Below, piece after piece: positions 8,086-16,656 of a stretch of DNA of 64,000 nt (within the stretch, counting starts at the first letter, position 1; each line of letters opens with the position of its first letter). The DNA is taken from positions 2,356,001-2,420,000 of the forward strand of contig NZ_BNEM01000001.1 of assembly GCF_018327705.1 (NCBI RefSeq). The letters run 5' to 3'. The position numbers and the translations under genes are program-made. The DNA is from Catellatospora sp. TT07R-123. GTDB lineage: Bacteria > Actinomycetota > Actinomycetes > Mycobacteriales > Micromonosporaceae. The notes beneath the pieces were generated by a model. That model had not been told where the DNA came from. It ran no database searches and worked only from the letters and a program-made list of their open reading frames with translations.

Positions 8086-8301
8086 GTGGCGAAGTCGAAG
8101 ACGCAGACGATCATCGATGATCTGACCGAACAGATCGGTTCCGGCAGGTTGAAGCCGGGCGATCAGCTGCCCAGCACGGCGGAGCTGCGCCAGCAGTACG
8201 GCGTGTCGATCACCGTCGTACGCAACGCGGTCAACTGGCTCAAGGCCCTGGGCCTGGTCGAGGGCCTGCCCGGCGTCGGCGTCTTCGTCGCCGAACGGTA
8301 A
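8086..8301 (+). CDS. Minimal GntR-family winged-helix regulator (71 aa)
   Basis: The start is GTG 8086, preceded by AGGGAGA; upstream in-frame codons give no plausible domain. The whole protein is one GntR winged helix: KTQTIIDDLTEQIGSGRLKP, GDQLPSTAELRQQYGVSIT and VVRNAVNWLKALGLVEGLPG, ending in GVFVAER. There is no room for the C-terminal effector domain (UTRA, FCD and others) of normal GntR regulators (230-250 aa). Such minimal proteins are common in actinomycetes, often near integrated plasmid genes such as korSA, but no plasmid gene is visible here. Two palindromes upstream suggest self-regulation. The ligand is unknown. Confidence 0.8.
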   Translation: MAKSKTQTIIDDLTEQIGSGRLKPGDQLPSTAELRQQYGVSITVVRNAVNWLKALGLVEGLPGVGVFVAER

Positions 8302-8337
8302 CCAGGCCGCCCACCGTACGTTCTGACCGGGCATGGG

Positions 8338-8412
8338 GATCTTCCGACGAAGATCAGGGTCTCCGGTCAGGAAGTCGCTTCAGATCGCACTTTCTGACCG
8401 GAGACTCCGATC
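8338..8412. terminator. Double hairpin between convergent genes
   Basis: A small hairpin (GATCTTC 8338-8344 with GAAGATC 8349-8355) is followed by a larger one with a perfect 12-bp stem (GTCTCCGGTCAG 8359-8370 with CTGACCGGAGAC 8394-8405), flanked by GATC on both sides. It lies between the convergent GntR and methyltransferase genes and is probably a bidirectional terminator. A near-direct repeat of CGCCGCGCCCGTCCGCGCC follows at about 8430-8470. Confidence 0.55.
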
Positions 8413-8484
8413 ATGCCCGCCGCGCGGCGCGCCGCGCCCGTCCGCGCCCCGCCGCGCCCGTCCGCGCCGCGCCACCCGGCCGGG

Positions 8485-9720
8485 TCACTCCCAGTGGGGG
8501 CGGAGGGGGACGTGGGCGTCGGCGTGGGAGTCGAGGCGGACGCCGAGGACCTGGTGGAGCTGGACCGCGTTGCGGTCGAAGCCCAGGCGGCAGCCCGCCA
8601 GGTAGAGGCGCCACACCCGGGACTTGGGCAGGCCGATCTCCCGCACCGCGTCGTCCCAGCGCCCCTCCAGGTTCTGCGACCAGGCGGTCAGCGTCCGGGC
8701 GTAGTGCTCGCGGAAGTTCTCCTCGTGGCGCACCTCGAACCCGGCGTCGTGCATGACCGACACCAGGTGGCCGACCGCCTCCAGCTCGCCGTCGGGGAAG
8801 ATGTACCGGTTGATGAACCGCCGCTTGCGGCTGGCCGGGTCGTGGTTGCTCGGCCGGGTGATGCAGTGGTTGAGCAGCCGGCCGCCGGGCTGGAGCCGCC
8901 GCAGCAGGAACCCGAAGTAGCCGGGCAGCTGCGCCCGCCCGATGTGCTCGGTGAGCCCGATCGAGCTGATCGCGTCGAACCGCCCCGGCGGCACGTCGCG
9001 GTAGTCCAGGTGCCGGACCTCGGCCAGGTCGGACAGCCCGGCCTCGGCGATGGCCTTGGCGGCCCACTCGGCCTGGCGGCGGGACAGGGTGACGCCGAGC
9101 GCGCGTACGCCGTACTCGCGGGCGGCGTGCATGACCATGCCGCCCCAGCCGCAGCCGACGTCGAGCAGCCGCATCCCGGGTTCCAGGCCGAGTTTGCGGG
9201 CGACCAGGTCGTGCTTGTGCCATTGGGCCTGCTCCAGGCTCGCCCCCGCGTCGGGGTAGACGGCGCAGGTGTAGGCCATGGACGGGCCGAGCAGCCACTC
9301 GTAGAACCGGTTCGAGACGTCGTAGTGGTGCGAGATGGCGGCCTGGTCGCGTTCGCGCGAATGGCGGCGACCGCGCAGGCGCACCTCCTGGGCGGGCCGC
9401 GGCGGCGGGCGCAGCAGCCGTACGCCGCCGAGCCGCCGCAGCGCGCTCAGGCGCTGGGTCCACGGCACGGCGAATTCGAGGTCGGCCAGCCCGGCCATGG
9501 CGGTGTACAGGTCGCCCTCGACCTCCAGGTCGCCCATGGCGTACGCGCGGGCCAGGCCCATCTCGCCGCCGCCGGTGACCAGGTACGACAGGGCGCGTTC
9601 GTTGCGCACGTCGAACAGGACGGGGGCGTCGACGGGGCCGGACCGGCTCCCGTCGTACGCCCGGACGCGGATCGGGGCCGAGTCGCCGAGCAGATGCTTG
9701 ATTACCGGTGCTACCGCCAT
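8485..9720 (-). CDS. tmsB: CFA synthase-like SAM methyltransferase, probable 10-methyl fatty acid synthase subunit
   Basis: The 411-aa enzyme belongs to the cyclopropane-fatty-acid-synthase/mycolic-acid-methyltransferase family. It has HHYDVSNRFYEWLLGPSM, the CAVYPD motif, the SAM motif LLDVGCGWGGM and the acidic SIGLTEHIG. In actinobacteria a relative (UfaA1/BfaB/TmsB) methylates the double bond of oleoyl phospholipids to a 10-methylene intermediate, which the flavoprotein TmsA/BfaA then reduces. Here an FAD oxidoreductase gene with the expected motifs lies directly upstream with a 1-bp gap, which favours tuberculostearate-type 10-methyl branching over cyclopropanation. The assignment rests on this pairing; no TmsC-like small gene was seen. 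Confidence 0.75.
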   Translation of the reverse strand: MAVAPVIKHLLGDSAPIRVRAYDGSRSGPVDAPVLFDVRNERALSYLVTGGGEMGLARAYAMGDLEVEGDLYTAMAGLADLEFAVPWTQRLSALRRLGGVRLLRPPPRPAQEVRLRGRRHSRERDQAAISHHYDVSNRFYEWLLGPSMAYTCAVYPDAGASLEQAQWHKHDLVARKLGLEPGMRLLDVGCGWGGMVMHAAREYGVRALGVTLSRRQAEWAAKAIAEAGLSDLAEVRHLDYRDVPPGRFDAISSIGLTEHIGRAQLPGYFGFLLRRLQPGGRLLNHCITRPSNHDPASRKRRFINRYIFPDGELEAVGHLVSVMHDAGFEVRHEENFREHYARTLTAWSQNLEGRWDDAVREIGLPKSRVWRLYLAGCRLGFDRNAVQLHQVLGVRLDSHADAHVPLRPHWE

Positions 9721-9721
9721 G

Positions 9722-11107
9722 TCAGGTCCTCACGCACTTGTCGTACAGGTCGGGCAGTCTCCCGTCGGGGTCGTACGCGCGCTTGGCGGCGGTGTACGCG
9801 GCGCCGTCGTACAGCCGCCAGAACGCGTCCCGCGGGTAGTGGACGGTCGAGTAGAGGGACTTGTGGCCGCCGAGCGCGGTCACCTCTTCCTCGATCAACC
9901 GGTTGTGGAAGCCGGGCCCCTGGCCCGGCCGGAGCGGCACGGCCGACCAGAAGCCGAGGTTGACGTAGGTCTCGCCGGGCTTGAGCGGGTACAGCGGCCA
10001 CGGGCTGTCGCTGCGCAGCCGCAGCGGGCACAGCCAGATCGGGCTGATGCCGATCTCGCGGTGGAAGAAGTCCAGGAACTCGGGCAGCCGGCCGACCGGC
10101 ACCTCGACGTCCTGCACCACCGCCTCCTGCGGCGGGCGGCCGCGGCGGCGGTCTAGCCGCTCGGTGAGGCGGTGCCGGCGGTCGAAGGCGACCAGGTGGT
10201 GGTACACGTCGGAGCGGCGGTAGCGCCGCGGCCACAGCCGCCGGACCAGCGGGTGCTGGGCGCCGAACGCCCGCGAGCACCAGAACCAGTCGGTGTCCCA
10301 GCGCCACAGGTAGTCGTGCACGGTCAGGTGGTCGACGGCGTGCTCGCGCAGCGATCGGTAGAAGATCTTCTGGCCGGTGTAGTCGCTGGTCGCCGGGGCC
10401 TCGTCGACGAAGTCCGCCAGCGTCAGCACGATGTCGCGGCGGTCGAAGACGACCCCGTCGAGGAAGTCGACCGGCCGGTCGCCGTCGCGCCCGGTGGCGC
10501 ACAGCTCGTCCAGGGCGGCGGCCGCGGCGGCGATGTCGGTGAAGCGGCGGTGCCGCAGGCGCACATACGGGCGTACGGGCGCGAGCTCGATCTCCAGGCG
10601 CAGGGTGTACCCGAGCGTCCCGTACGAGTTCGGGAAGGCCCGCAGCAGCCCGGCGTGTTCGTTGTCGGCCCGCGCGACGACCACCTGCCCGTCGCCGGTC
10701 AGCACCTCCAGCTCGCGCACCGACTCGTGCGGCAGCCCGTTGCGGAACGACGTGGACTCGATGCCCAGCCCCGCGACCGCCCCGCCCAGCGTGATGGTCT
10801 TGAGCTGCGGCACGACCAGCGGCATCAGGCCGTGGCGCAGCGTGGCGGCGGCGAGCCGCTCGTAGGTCACCATGCCCTGGACCTGGGCGGTGCGGCGGCC
10901 GGAGTCGACCTCCAGCACCTGGTCGAAGGCGGACACGTCCAGTCCGGGCCCGGTGGCGGCGCTGCCGAACCGGAACAGGTTCGAGGTCTTCTTGGCGAGT
11001 CTCACGGAACTGCCCGGCGGCAGGGCGTCGTAGCGCTGCCGCAGCTGCGCGACAGCGCGGTCGTGGACACCGTAGTGCCGGGTCGCCCGGCTTGGGTCAC
11101 CCTCCAC
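9722..11107 (-). CDS. tmsA: FAD-binding oxidoreductase, probable 10-methylene fatty acid reductase subunit
   Basis: The protein is about 461 aa from GTG 11107. It is a VAO/DAO-type flavoprotein: SVRLAKKTSNLFRFG and LDVSAFDQVLEVD at the N-terminus, then the FAD-binding TLGGAVAGLGIESTSFRNG, and a long C-terminal substrate domain (DYLWRWDTDWFW). This pattern resembles Rv0449c/BfaA, which supplies reducing power to the methylene-fatty-acid intermediate made by the adjacent methyltransferase. The stop is followed after one base by the methyltransferase ATG, which indicates tight co-expression. The start is uncertain: the frame stays open to 11350 across the repeat region, but that stretch does not look like protein. 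Confidence 0.75.
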   Translation of the reverse strand: MEGDPSRATRHYGVHDRAVAQLRQRYDALPPGSSVRLAKKTSNLFRFGSAATGPGLDVSAFDQVLEVDSGRRTAQVQGMVTYERLAAATLRHGLMPLVVPQLKTITLGGAVAGLGIESTSFRNGLPHESVRELEVLTGDGQVVVARADNEHAGLLRAFPNSYGTLGYTLRLEIELAPVRPYVRLRHRRFTDIAAAAAALDELCATGRDGDRPVDFLDGVVFDRRDIVLTLADFVDEAPATSDYTGQKIFYRSLREHAVDHLTVHDYLWRWDTDWFWCSRAFGAQHPLVRRLWPRRYRRSDVYHHLVAFDRRHRLTERLDRRRGRPPQEAVVQDVEVPVGRLPEFLDFFHREIGISPIWLCPLRLRSDSPWPLYPLKPGETYVNLGFWSAVPLRPGQGPGFHNRLIEEEVTALGGHKSLYSTVHYPRDAFWRLYDGAAYTAAKRAYDPDGRLPDLYDKCVRT

Positions 11108-11246
11108 GTTGGCAACGTACCCCGCAAGCCGTGCCAGAAACCCGCAAACCGGAGTTAACAGGGTGCCCTTCCGCCACGGAAAGCGATAAGGCTGCGGAAA
11201 GCGATAAGAAGGTGCCCTTCCTTTCCGGGCGTGCGAGGGTGGACGG
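11108..11246. repeat. Divergent intergenic region with direct-repeat form of the GGTGCCCTTC element
   Basis: GGTGCCCTTCC occurs twice in the same orientation, near 11163 and 11212. Between them CGGAAAGCGATAAG is repeated directly. This resembles a rearranged copy of the GAAGGGCACCTTC palindromic family seen at 2903 and 54022. It lies between the divergent tmsA-like and adenylate-kinase genes, so it sits in promoter space rather than at gene ends. Confidence 0.55.
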
Positions 11247-11900
11247 GTGCGCAAGTACGTCATCATGGGCGTCCAGGGCAGCGGCAAGGGCACCCAGGCG
11301 AAGCTGCTCGCCTCCGATCTGGACCTCGTGCACATCAGCGTCGGCGACATCTACCGCTGGCACGTGCAGTACCACACCAAGATCGGTGCGCAGGTGCGCC
11401 GGGCGATGAACGCGGGCGAGCTGGTCGACGACGCGCTGACCGAGTCGGTGGTGCACGAGCGCCTGGCCCTGCACGACTGGACGTACGGCTTCGTGCTGGA
11501 CGGGTTCCCCCGCAACCGCCGCCAGGCCGAGTTCTTCATGGAGCGCTACGACGTCGACGCGGTGATCCACCTGGACCTGCCCGACAGCGAGGTGCGGCGG
11601 CGGGTGCTGGCCCGGCGGCTGTGCGCCAGCTGCGGCCTGGACTACAACCTGATCGAGCACCGCCCGGTCCGCGAGGGCCGCTGCGACGCCTGCGGCGGCG
11701 AGCTGCTGACCCGCGAGGACGACACCGAGGAGGCCCTGGCGGTACGGCTGGCCGACTACCACCGGCTGACCGACCCGGTGCTGGAGCTCTTCCAGGCCAA
11801 GGAGCAGGTCGTCACCGTCGACGCCCGCCCCGGCAAGGCCGCCGTCCAGCGATCGATCCGCGACCAGCTCTCCCTCCCCCAGCGTCGCCGCCCCACCTGA
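11247..11900 (+). CDS. Adenylate kinase-family nucleoside monophosphate kinase
   Basis: The 217-aa protein starts at GTG 11247. The P-loop reads GVQGSGKGT, where canonical adenylate kinases have GxPGxGKGT. The NMP-binding region (HISVGDIYRWHV) and LDGFPRN are present. The lid carries a CASC…CDAC zinc-type Cys4 motif, as in many Gram-positive Adk proteins. It would phosphorylate AMP or a related monophosphate using ATP. The housekeeping adk normally lies in the ribosomal-protein/secY cluster, so a solitary copy here is probably a paralogue, and the substituted P-loop and unusual lid fit that view. Confidence 0.8.
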   Translation: MRKYVIMGVQGSGKGTQAKLLASDLDLVHISVGDIYRWHVQYHTKIGAQVRRAMNAGELVDDALTESVVHERLALHDWTYGFVLDGFPRNRRQAEFFMERYDVDAVIHLDLPDSEVRRRVLARRLCASCGLDYNLIEHRPVREGRCDACGGELLTREDDTEEALAVRLADYHRLTDPVLELFQAKEQVVTVDARPGKAAVQRSIRDQLSLPQRRRPT

Positions 11901-11924
11901 CCCCGCGCCGCCCCGCGGCGGGGG

Positions 11925-13268
11925 TCACCAGGGGCCGGGGTCGGCGCCCGCGCCGACGCGGGTCTGCGTGCGGGGCCGCGAGCCCGCGGCGGTGCACTCC
12001 AGTTCGGTGGTGCTGGCGTCGACCAGGCCGAGCCGGGTCAGCTGCGGGCGCAGGAAGGCGCCGAGCAGCCAGTCGGCGGCCACCCGGGTGCGGTTGCCGG
12101 GCAGCGACAGCAGGTGGTAGCCGCGCGTCACCGCGGCGGCGGGCAGACCCGACAGCGGGATGCCGAACGGATCGGCCGCGGCGTCGGTCATGCCGAGATC
12201 GACCAGGAACCCCAGGTCCTTGTGCCGGTACGGCCGGACGCGCCCGCTGCCGTACGAGGCGGCGACGTTGTGCGCGGCAAGCCTGCCCTGGCGTACGGCG
12301 TGCTGGGCGGTCATCGGGCACAGCTTCCCCGGCCGGGTCAGGTCGGGCACAGCGGCGGCGTCGCCGCAGGCCAGCACCTCGGGGTGGCCCGGCACCCGCA
12401 GGTACTCGTCGACGACCAGGCGGCCGTCGACGGTGTCCAGGCCCAGCCCGGCCACGAGCGGGTCGGGGCGTACGCCGACGCACCAGATGAGCGAGCGGGT
12501 GGCGATGAACGCGCCGTCGGTGAGGCGTACCCCGTCGGCGGTGGCCTCGGCGACCGAGGTGCCGGTCAGCACCTCGACGCCGCGGTCGGCCAGCACCCGG
12601 GCGGCGGTGCGCGACAGGCGCGGGTCGAGGTCGGGCAGCACCCGGTCGGCGGTGTCGAGCAGCAGCCAGCGGGGGCGTTCGCCCAGCGCGGGCTGGGTGC
12701 GGGCGAGCGCGCCGGTGAGCAGCTGGCCGTACGCGGCCGCCTCGGTGCCGGTGTATCCGGCGCCCACCACCACGAACGTGGCGCGGGCCCGGCGCTCGTG
12801 CGCGTCGGCGGTCGCGGCGGCGAGCTCGATCTGGAGCGTGATGTGGTCGCGCAGGTAGAGGGCCTCGGCCAGGCCGCGCAGCCCGTGGGCGTGCTGGGCC
12901 ACCCCCGGGATGGGCAGCAGCCGGTTGACGCTGCCCGGGGTGAGCACCAGCCGGTCGTATTCCAGGCGGCCGGCCCGCCCGTGCGGCTCGGTGTAGCTGA
13001 CCGTGCCCGAGCCGAGGTCGACGTCGTCGACGGCGCCGGGCAGGACCCGTACCCCGCGCAGGGTGGCGGCCAGGGAGACGGTGATCCGGCGCGGTTCGAG
13101 CACCCCGGCCATGACCTGCGGCAGCAGCGGCAGGTAGAGCAGGTAGTCGTCCGGGCTCACGAGGATGATCTCGGCCCGGCCGCGGGCCAGCCGGTGCAAC
13201 TTGCGGGCGGTGTGGAACCCGGCGAACCCGGCTCCGACGACGAGGACGCGCGGCCGGCCCATACCCAC
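11925..13268 (-). CDS. Type II NADH dehydrogenase-like FAD/NAD oxidoreductase
   Basis: The 447-aa protein has two dinucleotide-binding motifs (VLVVGAGFAGFHTA near the N-terminus and FVVVGAGYTGTEAA mid-protein). It also has the FAD-binding GDAAAVPD and the NDH-2 C-terminal signature HKDLGFLVDLG. NDH-2 enzymes move electrons from NADH to quinone at the inner membrane face without pumping protons. The amphipathic C-terminus (LLGAFLRPQLTRLG) may serve as the membrane anchor. It is convergent with the adenylate kinase gene and divergent from the EF-hand gene. It could instead be a ferredoxin/NAD reductase-like paralogue. Confidence 0.82.
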   Translation of the reverse strand: MGMGRPRVLVVGAGFAGFHTARKLHRLARGRAEIILVSPDDYLLYLPLLPQVMAGVLEPRRITVSLAATLRGVRVLPGAVDDVDLGSGTVSYTEPHGRAGRLEYDRLVLTPGSVNRLLPIPGVAQHAHGLRGLAEALYLRDHITLQIELAAATADAHERRARATFVVVGAGYTGTEAAAYGQLLTGALARTQPALGERPRWLLLDTADRVLPDLDPRLSRTAARVLADRGVEVLTGTSVAEATADGVRLTDGAFIATRSLIWCVGVRPDPLVAGLGLDTVDGRLVVDEYLRVPGHPEVLACGDAAAVPDLTRPGKLCPMTAQHAVRQGRLAAHNVAASYGSGRVRPYRHKDLGFLVDLGMTDAAADPFGIPLSGLPAAAVTRGYHLLSLPGNRTRVAADWLLGAFLRPQLTRLGLVDASTTELECTAAGSRPRTQTRVGAGADPGPW

Positions 13269-13387
13269 CTCCGGGTGTCACAGAATCACAACGCTCAGCA
13301 ACGAGCACACCACGCTTGGTAAGGTCCTGACAGGCATTCACATTGAATCGTCCCGGTCGGAACGGGGCAGGCAGGGGGGACGCGGCC

Positions 13388-13921
13388 ATGTTGGATGTGC
13401 GCAGCGAGCGACTCGCCCGGCGGTTCCGGTTGTGGGACACCGATGGCAACGGGCACGTCGACCGGTCCGACTTCGAGGCCGAGGGGCGCCGCATCATCGC
13501 CGCCTTCGGCGAGGACGAGCGCTCCCCGCGCGGCAGAGCCGTGCTCGACGCGTACCTGGCGATGTGGGACTACCTGGCCGGCAAGGCCGGGGTCGCCCCG
13601 GACGGCACGCTCAACGCCAAGCAGTTCGACCGGATCGCGCAGACCGAGATCATCCTGATGGGCAACACCGGCTTCAGCACCGTGCTGCGCCCGACCATCA
13701 GCGCCACCCTCGACCTGTGCGACGTCGACGGCGACGGGCAGGTCAACCCGACCGAGTTCAAGCGCTGGGTCGAGGCGATCGGGGTGACCAAGCCGCACGC
13801 CGAGGAGTCGTTCGACCAGATCGACGCCGACCACGACGGCCAGCTCAGCATCGACGAACTCGCCCAGGCCGTCCGCGACTACCACGCGGGCCTGCTCGAC
13901 GTCCCCCTCCTGGGCCGCTGA
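13388..13921 (+). CDS. EF-hand calcium-binding protein (calerythrin-like)
   Basis: The 177-aa soluble protein has clear EF-hand loops: DTDGNGHVDRSDF (N-terminal), DVDGDGQVNPTEF and DADHDGQLSIDEL (C-terminal pair). The region around residues 55-80 probably holds a degenerate fourth hand. Size and layout match calerythrin and other sarcoplasmic-type calcium-binding proteins of actinomycetes, thought to buffer or sense calcium. ATG 13388 sits behind AGGGGGGAC, a good ribosome binding site; upstream in-frame codons are not needed. It is a single gene, divergent from NDH-2 and convergent with the ligase gene. Confidence 0.88.
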   Translation: MLDVRSERLARRFRLWDTDGNGHVDRSDFEAEGRRIIAAFGEDERSPRGRAVLDAYLAMWDYLAGKAGVAPDGTLNAKQFDRIAQTEIILMGNTGFSTVLRPTISATLDLCDVDGDGQVNPTEFKRWVEAIGVTKPHAEESFDQIDADHDGQLSIDELAQAVRDYHAGLLDVPLLGR

Positions 13922-13942
13922 CCCGCACCCACCTCGCGTGGG

Positions 13943-15379
13943 TCACTCGCGGACGACCTCGCGCGGGGACTTGTCGGGGCGCAGGCCGCGCCAGGAGGGG
14001 TGGCGCAGGCGGTCGTCGCGGGTCCATTCGGTGAACATGACCTCGCCGACCAGGTTCGGGGTGGTCCAGTGGGCCTCGGCTGCCTCGCGGGCCGGGGGCG
14101 GGGGGTCGAACGGACTGGTCGCGCGGGACCGGCGGCGCAGCTGCCCGAGCAGCTCGGCCAGCGCGGCGCGGGTGAAGCCGGTGCCGACCTGGCCGACGTA
14201 CCGCAGGCTGCGGCCTTCGGGTATGCCCAGCAGCAGCGAGCCGATGGTGTCAGCCCGGTTGCCCTTGCCGGGGCGCCAGCCGCCGACCACGACCTCCTGG
14301 GTACGCACGTTCTTGACCTTGATCCAGTCACGCGACCGCCGCCCCGGCAGGTACGCCGAGTCCAGCAGCTTGGCCACGACGCCCTCCAGCCGCTGCTCGC
14401 GTGCCGCGGCGAGCAGGTCCGGGCCGCCGCCCTCGGTGTGCGGCGGCGCGTCCCAGTGCGGCCCGCGCAGCCCGAGCGACTCCAGCAGCTCCCGGCGCCG
14501 CCGGTACGGCAGCCCCGTCGTGTCCTGCCCGTCGAGGAACAGCAGGTCGAACAGCACGTACGTGACCGGGGTGCGGGCGGCGGCCGCGCGCACCGCCGCC
14601 GCGTCGCGCAGGTGCATCCGCGGTTGCAGCGCCCCGAACGACACCCGCCCGGCGGCGTCGAACGCCACGATCTCCCCGTCGAACACGGCTGCGACCGGCC
14701 CCAGCGCCTCCCCCAGCGACCGCAGCTCCGGGTACGCCGCCGTCACGTCGAGGTCGTTGCGGCTGACCAGCCGGACCCGGCCACCCTCGGCGTAGGCGAC
14801 GGCGCGCACCCCGTCCCACTTGAACTCGTAGCCGTAGTCGGCGTCGCGCGCGGGCGCGGGCAGCTCGCCGGGGGTGGCCAGCATCGGGCGCACCAGGGCG
14901 GGCAGGGCCTGCCGGTCGGGTGCCCCGGCGTCCATCAGGTGCATCAGCCACTGGTCGCCCCGGGTGCGGATCAGGGCGTACCGGCCGTGCGCCCGCTGCC
15001 CGTGCAGCACCACCTTGACCTCGTCGTCGGTCCAGGTCTCGCAGTCGTAGGTGCCCCGGTCCCAGATGGTGACGGTGCCGCCGCCGTACTCCCCGGCGGG
15101 GATCGTTCCGGCGAAGCGGGCGTATTCCAGCGGATGGTCCTCCGTGTGGACCGCGAGGCGGTTGCGGTGCGGGTCGGTGGGCAGGCCCTTGGGCACCGCC
15201 CAGGAGACGAGCACCCCGCCGTGTTCGAGCCGGAAGTCCCAGTGCAGGGCGCGGGCGTGGTGCTCCTGGATCACGAACGTGTCGTCGGCGCCGCGCGGCA
15301 GCGGCCCCTCCCCCGGCACGGGTTCGGGTGTGCGCGCCGCGCTGCGCTTGGCCCGGTAGGGCGCGAGCCGGTCGGCCAT
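13943..15379 (-). CDS. ligD: LigD-type ATP-dependent DNA ligase with 3'-phosphoesterase domain
   Basis: The 478-aa protein has an N-terminal phosphoesterase-like domain (FVIQEHHARALHWDFRLEHG, DHPLEYARFAGTIPAGEYG), which in LigD trims 3' ends. A DNA ligase domain follows with the adenylation lysine in YEFKWDGVRA, then FDGEIVAFD, LEGVVAKLLDS and the IKVKN motif, and an OB-fold end. The polymerase/primase domain of full LigD is absent, as is usual in many actinomycetes where LigD functions are split. It would act in Ku-dependent non-homologous end joining; no ku gene is in the window. It is convergent with the EF-hand gene. Confidence 0.85.
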   Translation of the reverse strand: MADRLAPYRAKRSAARTPEPVPGEGPLPRGADDTFVIQEHHARALHWDFRLEHGGVLVSWAVPKGLPTDPHRNRLAVHTEDHPLEYARFAGTIPAGEYGGGTVTIWDRGTYDCETWTDDEVKVVLHGQRAHGRYALIRTRGDQWLMHLMDAGAPDRQALPALVRPMLATPGELPAPARDADYGYEFKWDGVRAVAYAEGGRVRLVSRNDLDVTAAYPELRSLGEALGPVAAVFDGEIVAFDAAGRVSFGALQPRMHLRDAAAVRAAAARTPVTYVLFDLLFLDGQDTTGLPYRRRRELLESLGLRGPHWDAPPHTEGGGPDLLAAAREQRLEGVVAKLLDSAYLPGRRSRDWIKVKNVRTQEVVVGGWRPGKGNRADTIGSLLLGIPEGRSLRYVGQVGTGFTRAALAELLGQLRRRSRATSPFDPPPPAREAAEAHWTTPNLVGEVMFTEWTRDDRLRHPSWRGLRPDKSPREVVRE

Positions 15380-15602
15380 ACCCCCGTTCTACCGCGCCGC
15401 CGCCGGCCGCGCGGGCGAACGTGACGATCCGGTGACGCGGCCCGGCAATGTGGGGCGAACGTCCACAACAGACCCGCGTGACATGCAGTGATTCATCCGA
15501 ACGTATGATACTCGTGACCATCGATCGTCTCTAATGTGTCGTCCACACGGATGGACACGGCGCGAACGACCCCGACGCGCCGTCCACAGGAGAGGTGAAT
15601 CC

Positions 15603-16559
15603 ATGACTCTGAGGCGCACCCTCAGCACCGTCGGCATGGCCGCGCTGCTCGGCGCCACCCTGGTCGGCTCCCCCGTCGCGGCGAGCCTCGCCGTCGGCAC
15701 CGGCGGCGCCATCGCCTGCGTCGACCCGGCCGCCCTCGGCGCCGCGAAGGCCAAGCCCGGTGCCACCGCCAAGCACGACCCGAACGAGCTCACCGCCACC
15801 GAGGTCGCCAACCGGGAGAAGGACCTGGCCGACCGCACGCGCCTCAACAACAAGCTCGGCGCCCCCGCGGCACTGGCCGCCACGGTCACCATCCAGGTCG
15901 TCGTGCACGTCATCTCCGAGGACGGCACCCGCGCCAACGGCAGCATCACCGACGCGATGATCAACAACCAGATCAGCGTCCTGAACACGTCGTACGCGGG
16001 CGGCTTCGGCGGTGCCAACACCGGGTTCCAGTTCAACCTGCAGGCCATCGACCGCCAGGTCAAGCCCGCGTGGTACCCGATCGTCGACGGCTCGACCGCC
16101 GAGAAGCAGATGAAGGCGGCCCTGCGCACCGGCACCAAGGCCACGCTGAACATCTACACCGGCCTGCTCAGCGACAGCCTGCTCGGCTGGGCCACGTTCC
16201 CGAAGACCACGCTGGACACCTACGACGGCGTGGTCATCCTGGCCGAGTCGCTGCCGGGCGGCACCGCGAGCCCGTACAACCTGGGCGACACCGCGACCCA
16301 CGAGATCGGCCACTGGCTGAACCTGTACCACACCTTCCAGGGCGGCTGTAACGGCAACGGCGACCAGGTGTCGGACACCCCGGCGGAGAAGTCGGCCGCG
16401 TTCGGCTGCCCGACCAACCGTGACACCTGCACGAACAAGGCCGGGCTCGACCCGATCCACAACTACATGGACTACACCGACGACTCGTGCATGTACGAGT
16501 TCACCGCCGGTCAGGTCTCCCGCATGCAGTCGGCGTGGACGGCGTACCGCGCCTCCTGA
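15603..16559 (+). CDS. Secreted M43-type (pappalysin-like) zinc metalloprotease
   Basis: The 318-aa protein starts at ATG 15603 behind CAGGAGAGG. The signal peptide (residues 1 to about 35) is followed by a short propeptide and the catalytic domain. The zinc motif HEIGHWLNLYH (HExxHxxxxxH, metzincin type) and the Met-turn region YMDYTDDSCMYEF identify the M43/pappalysin family. Cys residues after the zinc motif (GGCNGNG, FGCPTNRDTC, DSCMYEF) probably form disulfides, in keeping with secretion. The family cleaves proteins; the substrate is unknown. Strong hairpins downstream separate it from the convergent chitinase gene. Confidence 0.88.
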   Translation: MTLRRTLSTVGMAALLGATLVGSPVAASLAVGTGGAIACVDPAALGAAKAKPGATAKHDPNELTATEVANREKDLADRTRLNNKLGAPAALAATVTIQVVVHVISEDGTRANGSITDAMINNQISVLNTSYAGGFGGANTGFQFNLQAIDRQVKPAWYPIVDGSTAEKQMKAALRTGTKATLNIYTGLLSDSLLGWATFPKTTLDTYDGVVILAESLPGGTASPYNLGDTATHEIGHWLNLYHTFQGGCNGNGDQVSDTPAEKSAAFGCPTNRDTCTNKAGLDPIHNYMDYTDDSCMYEFTAGQVSRMQSAWTAYRAS

Positions 16560-16577
16560 CCGGTCCCGCATCGCCCA

Positions 16578-16648
16578 GGGTCCGGCACGGCGACGTGCCG
16601 GACCCTCCCCCCGTCGAGGGCCCGGCACCGGTGCGCGGTGCCGGGCCC
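16578..16648. terminator. Two tandem perfect hairpins between convergent genes
   Basis: The first hairpin has an 11-bp stem (GGGTCCGGCAC 16578-16588 with GTGCCGGACCC 16595-16605). The second has a 12-bp stem (GGGCCCGGCACC 16618-16629 with GGTGCCGGGCCC 16637-16648). Neither has a long T tract, as is common in high-GC actinomycetes. They lie between the protease and chitinase 3' ends. Confidence 0.65.
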
Positions 16649-16656
16649 CGCCTTGT

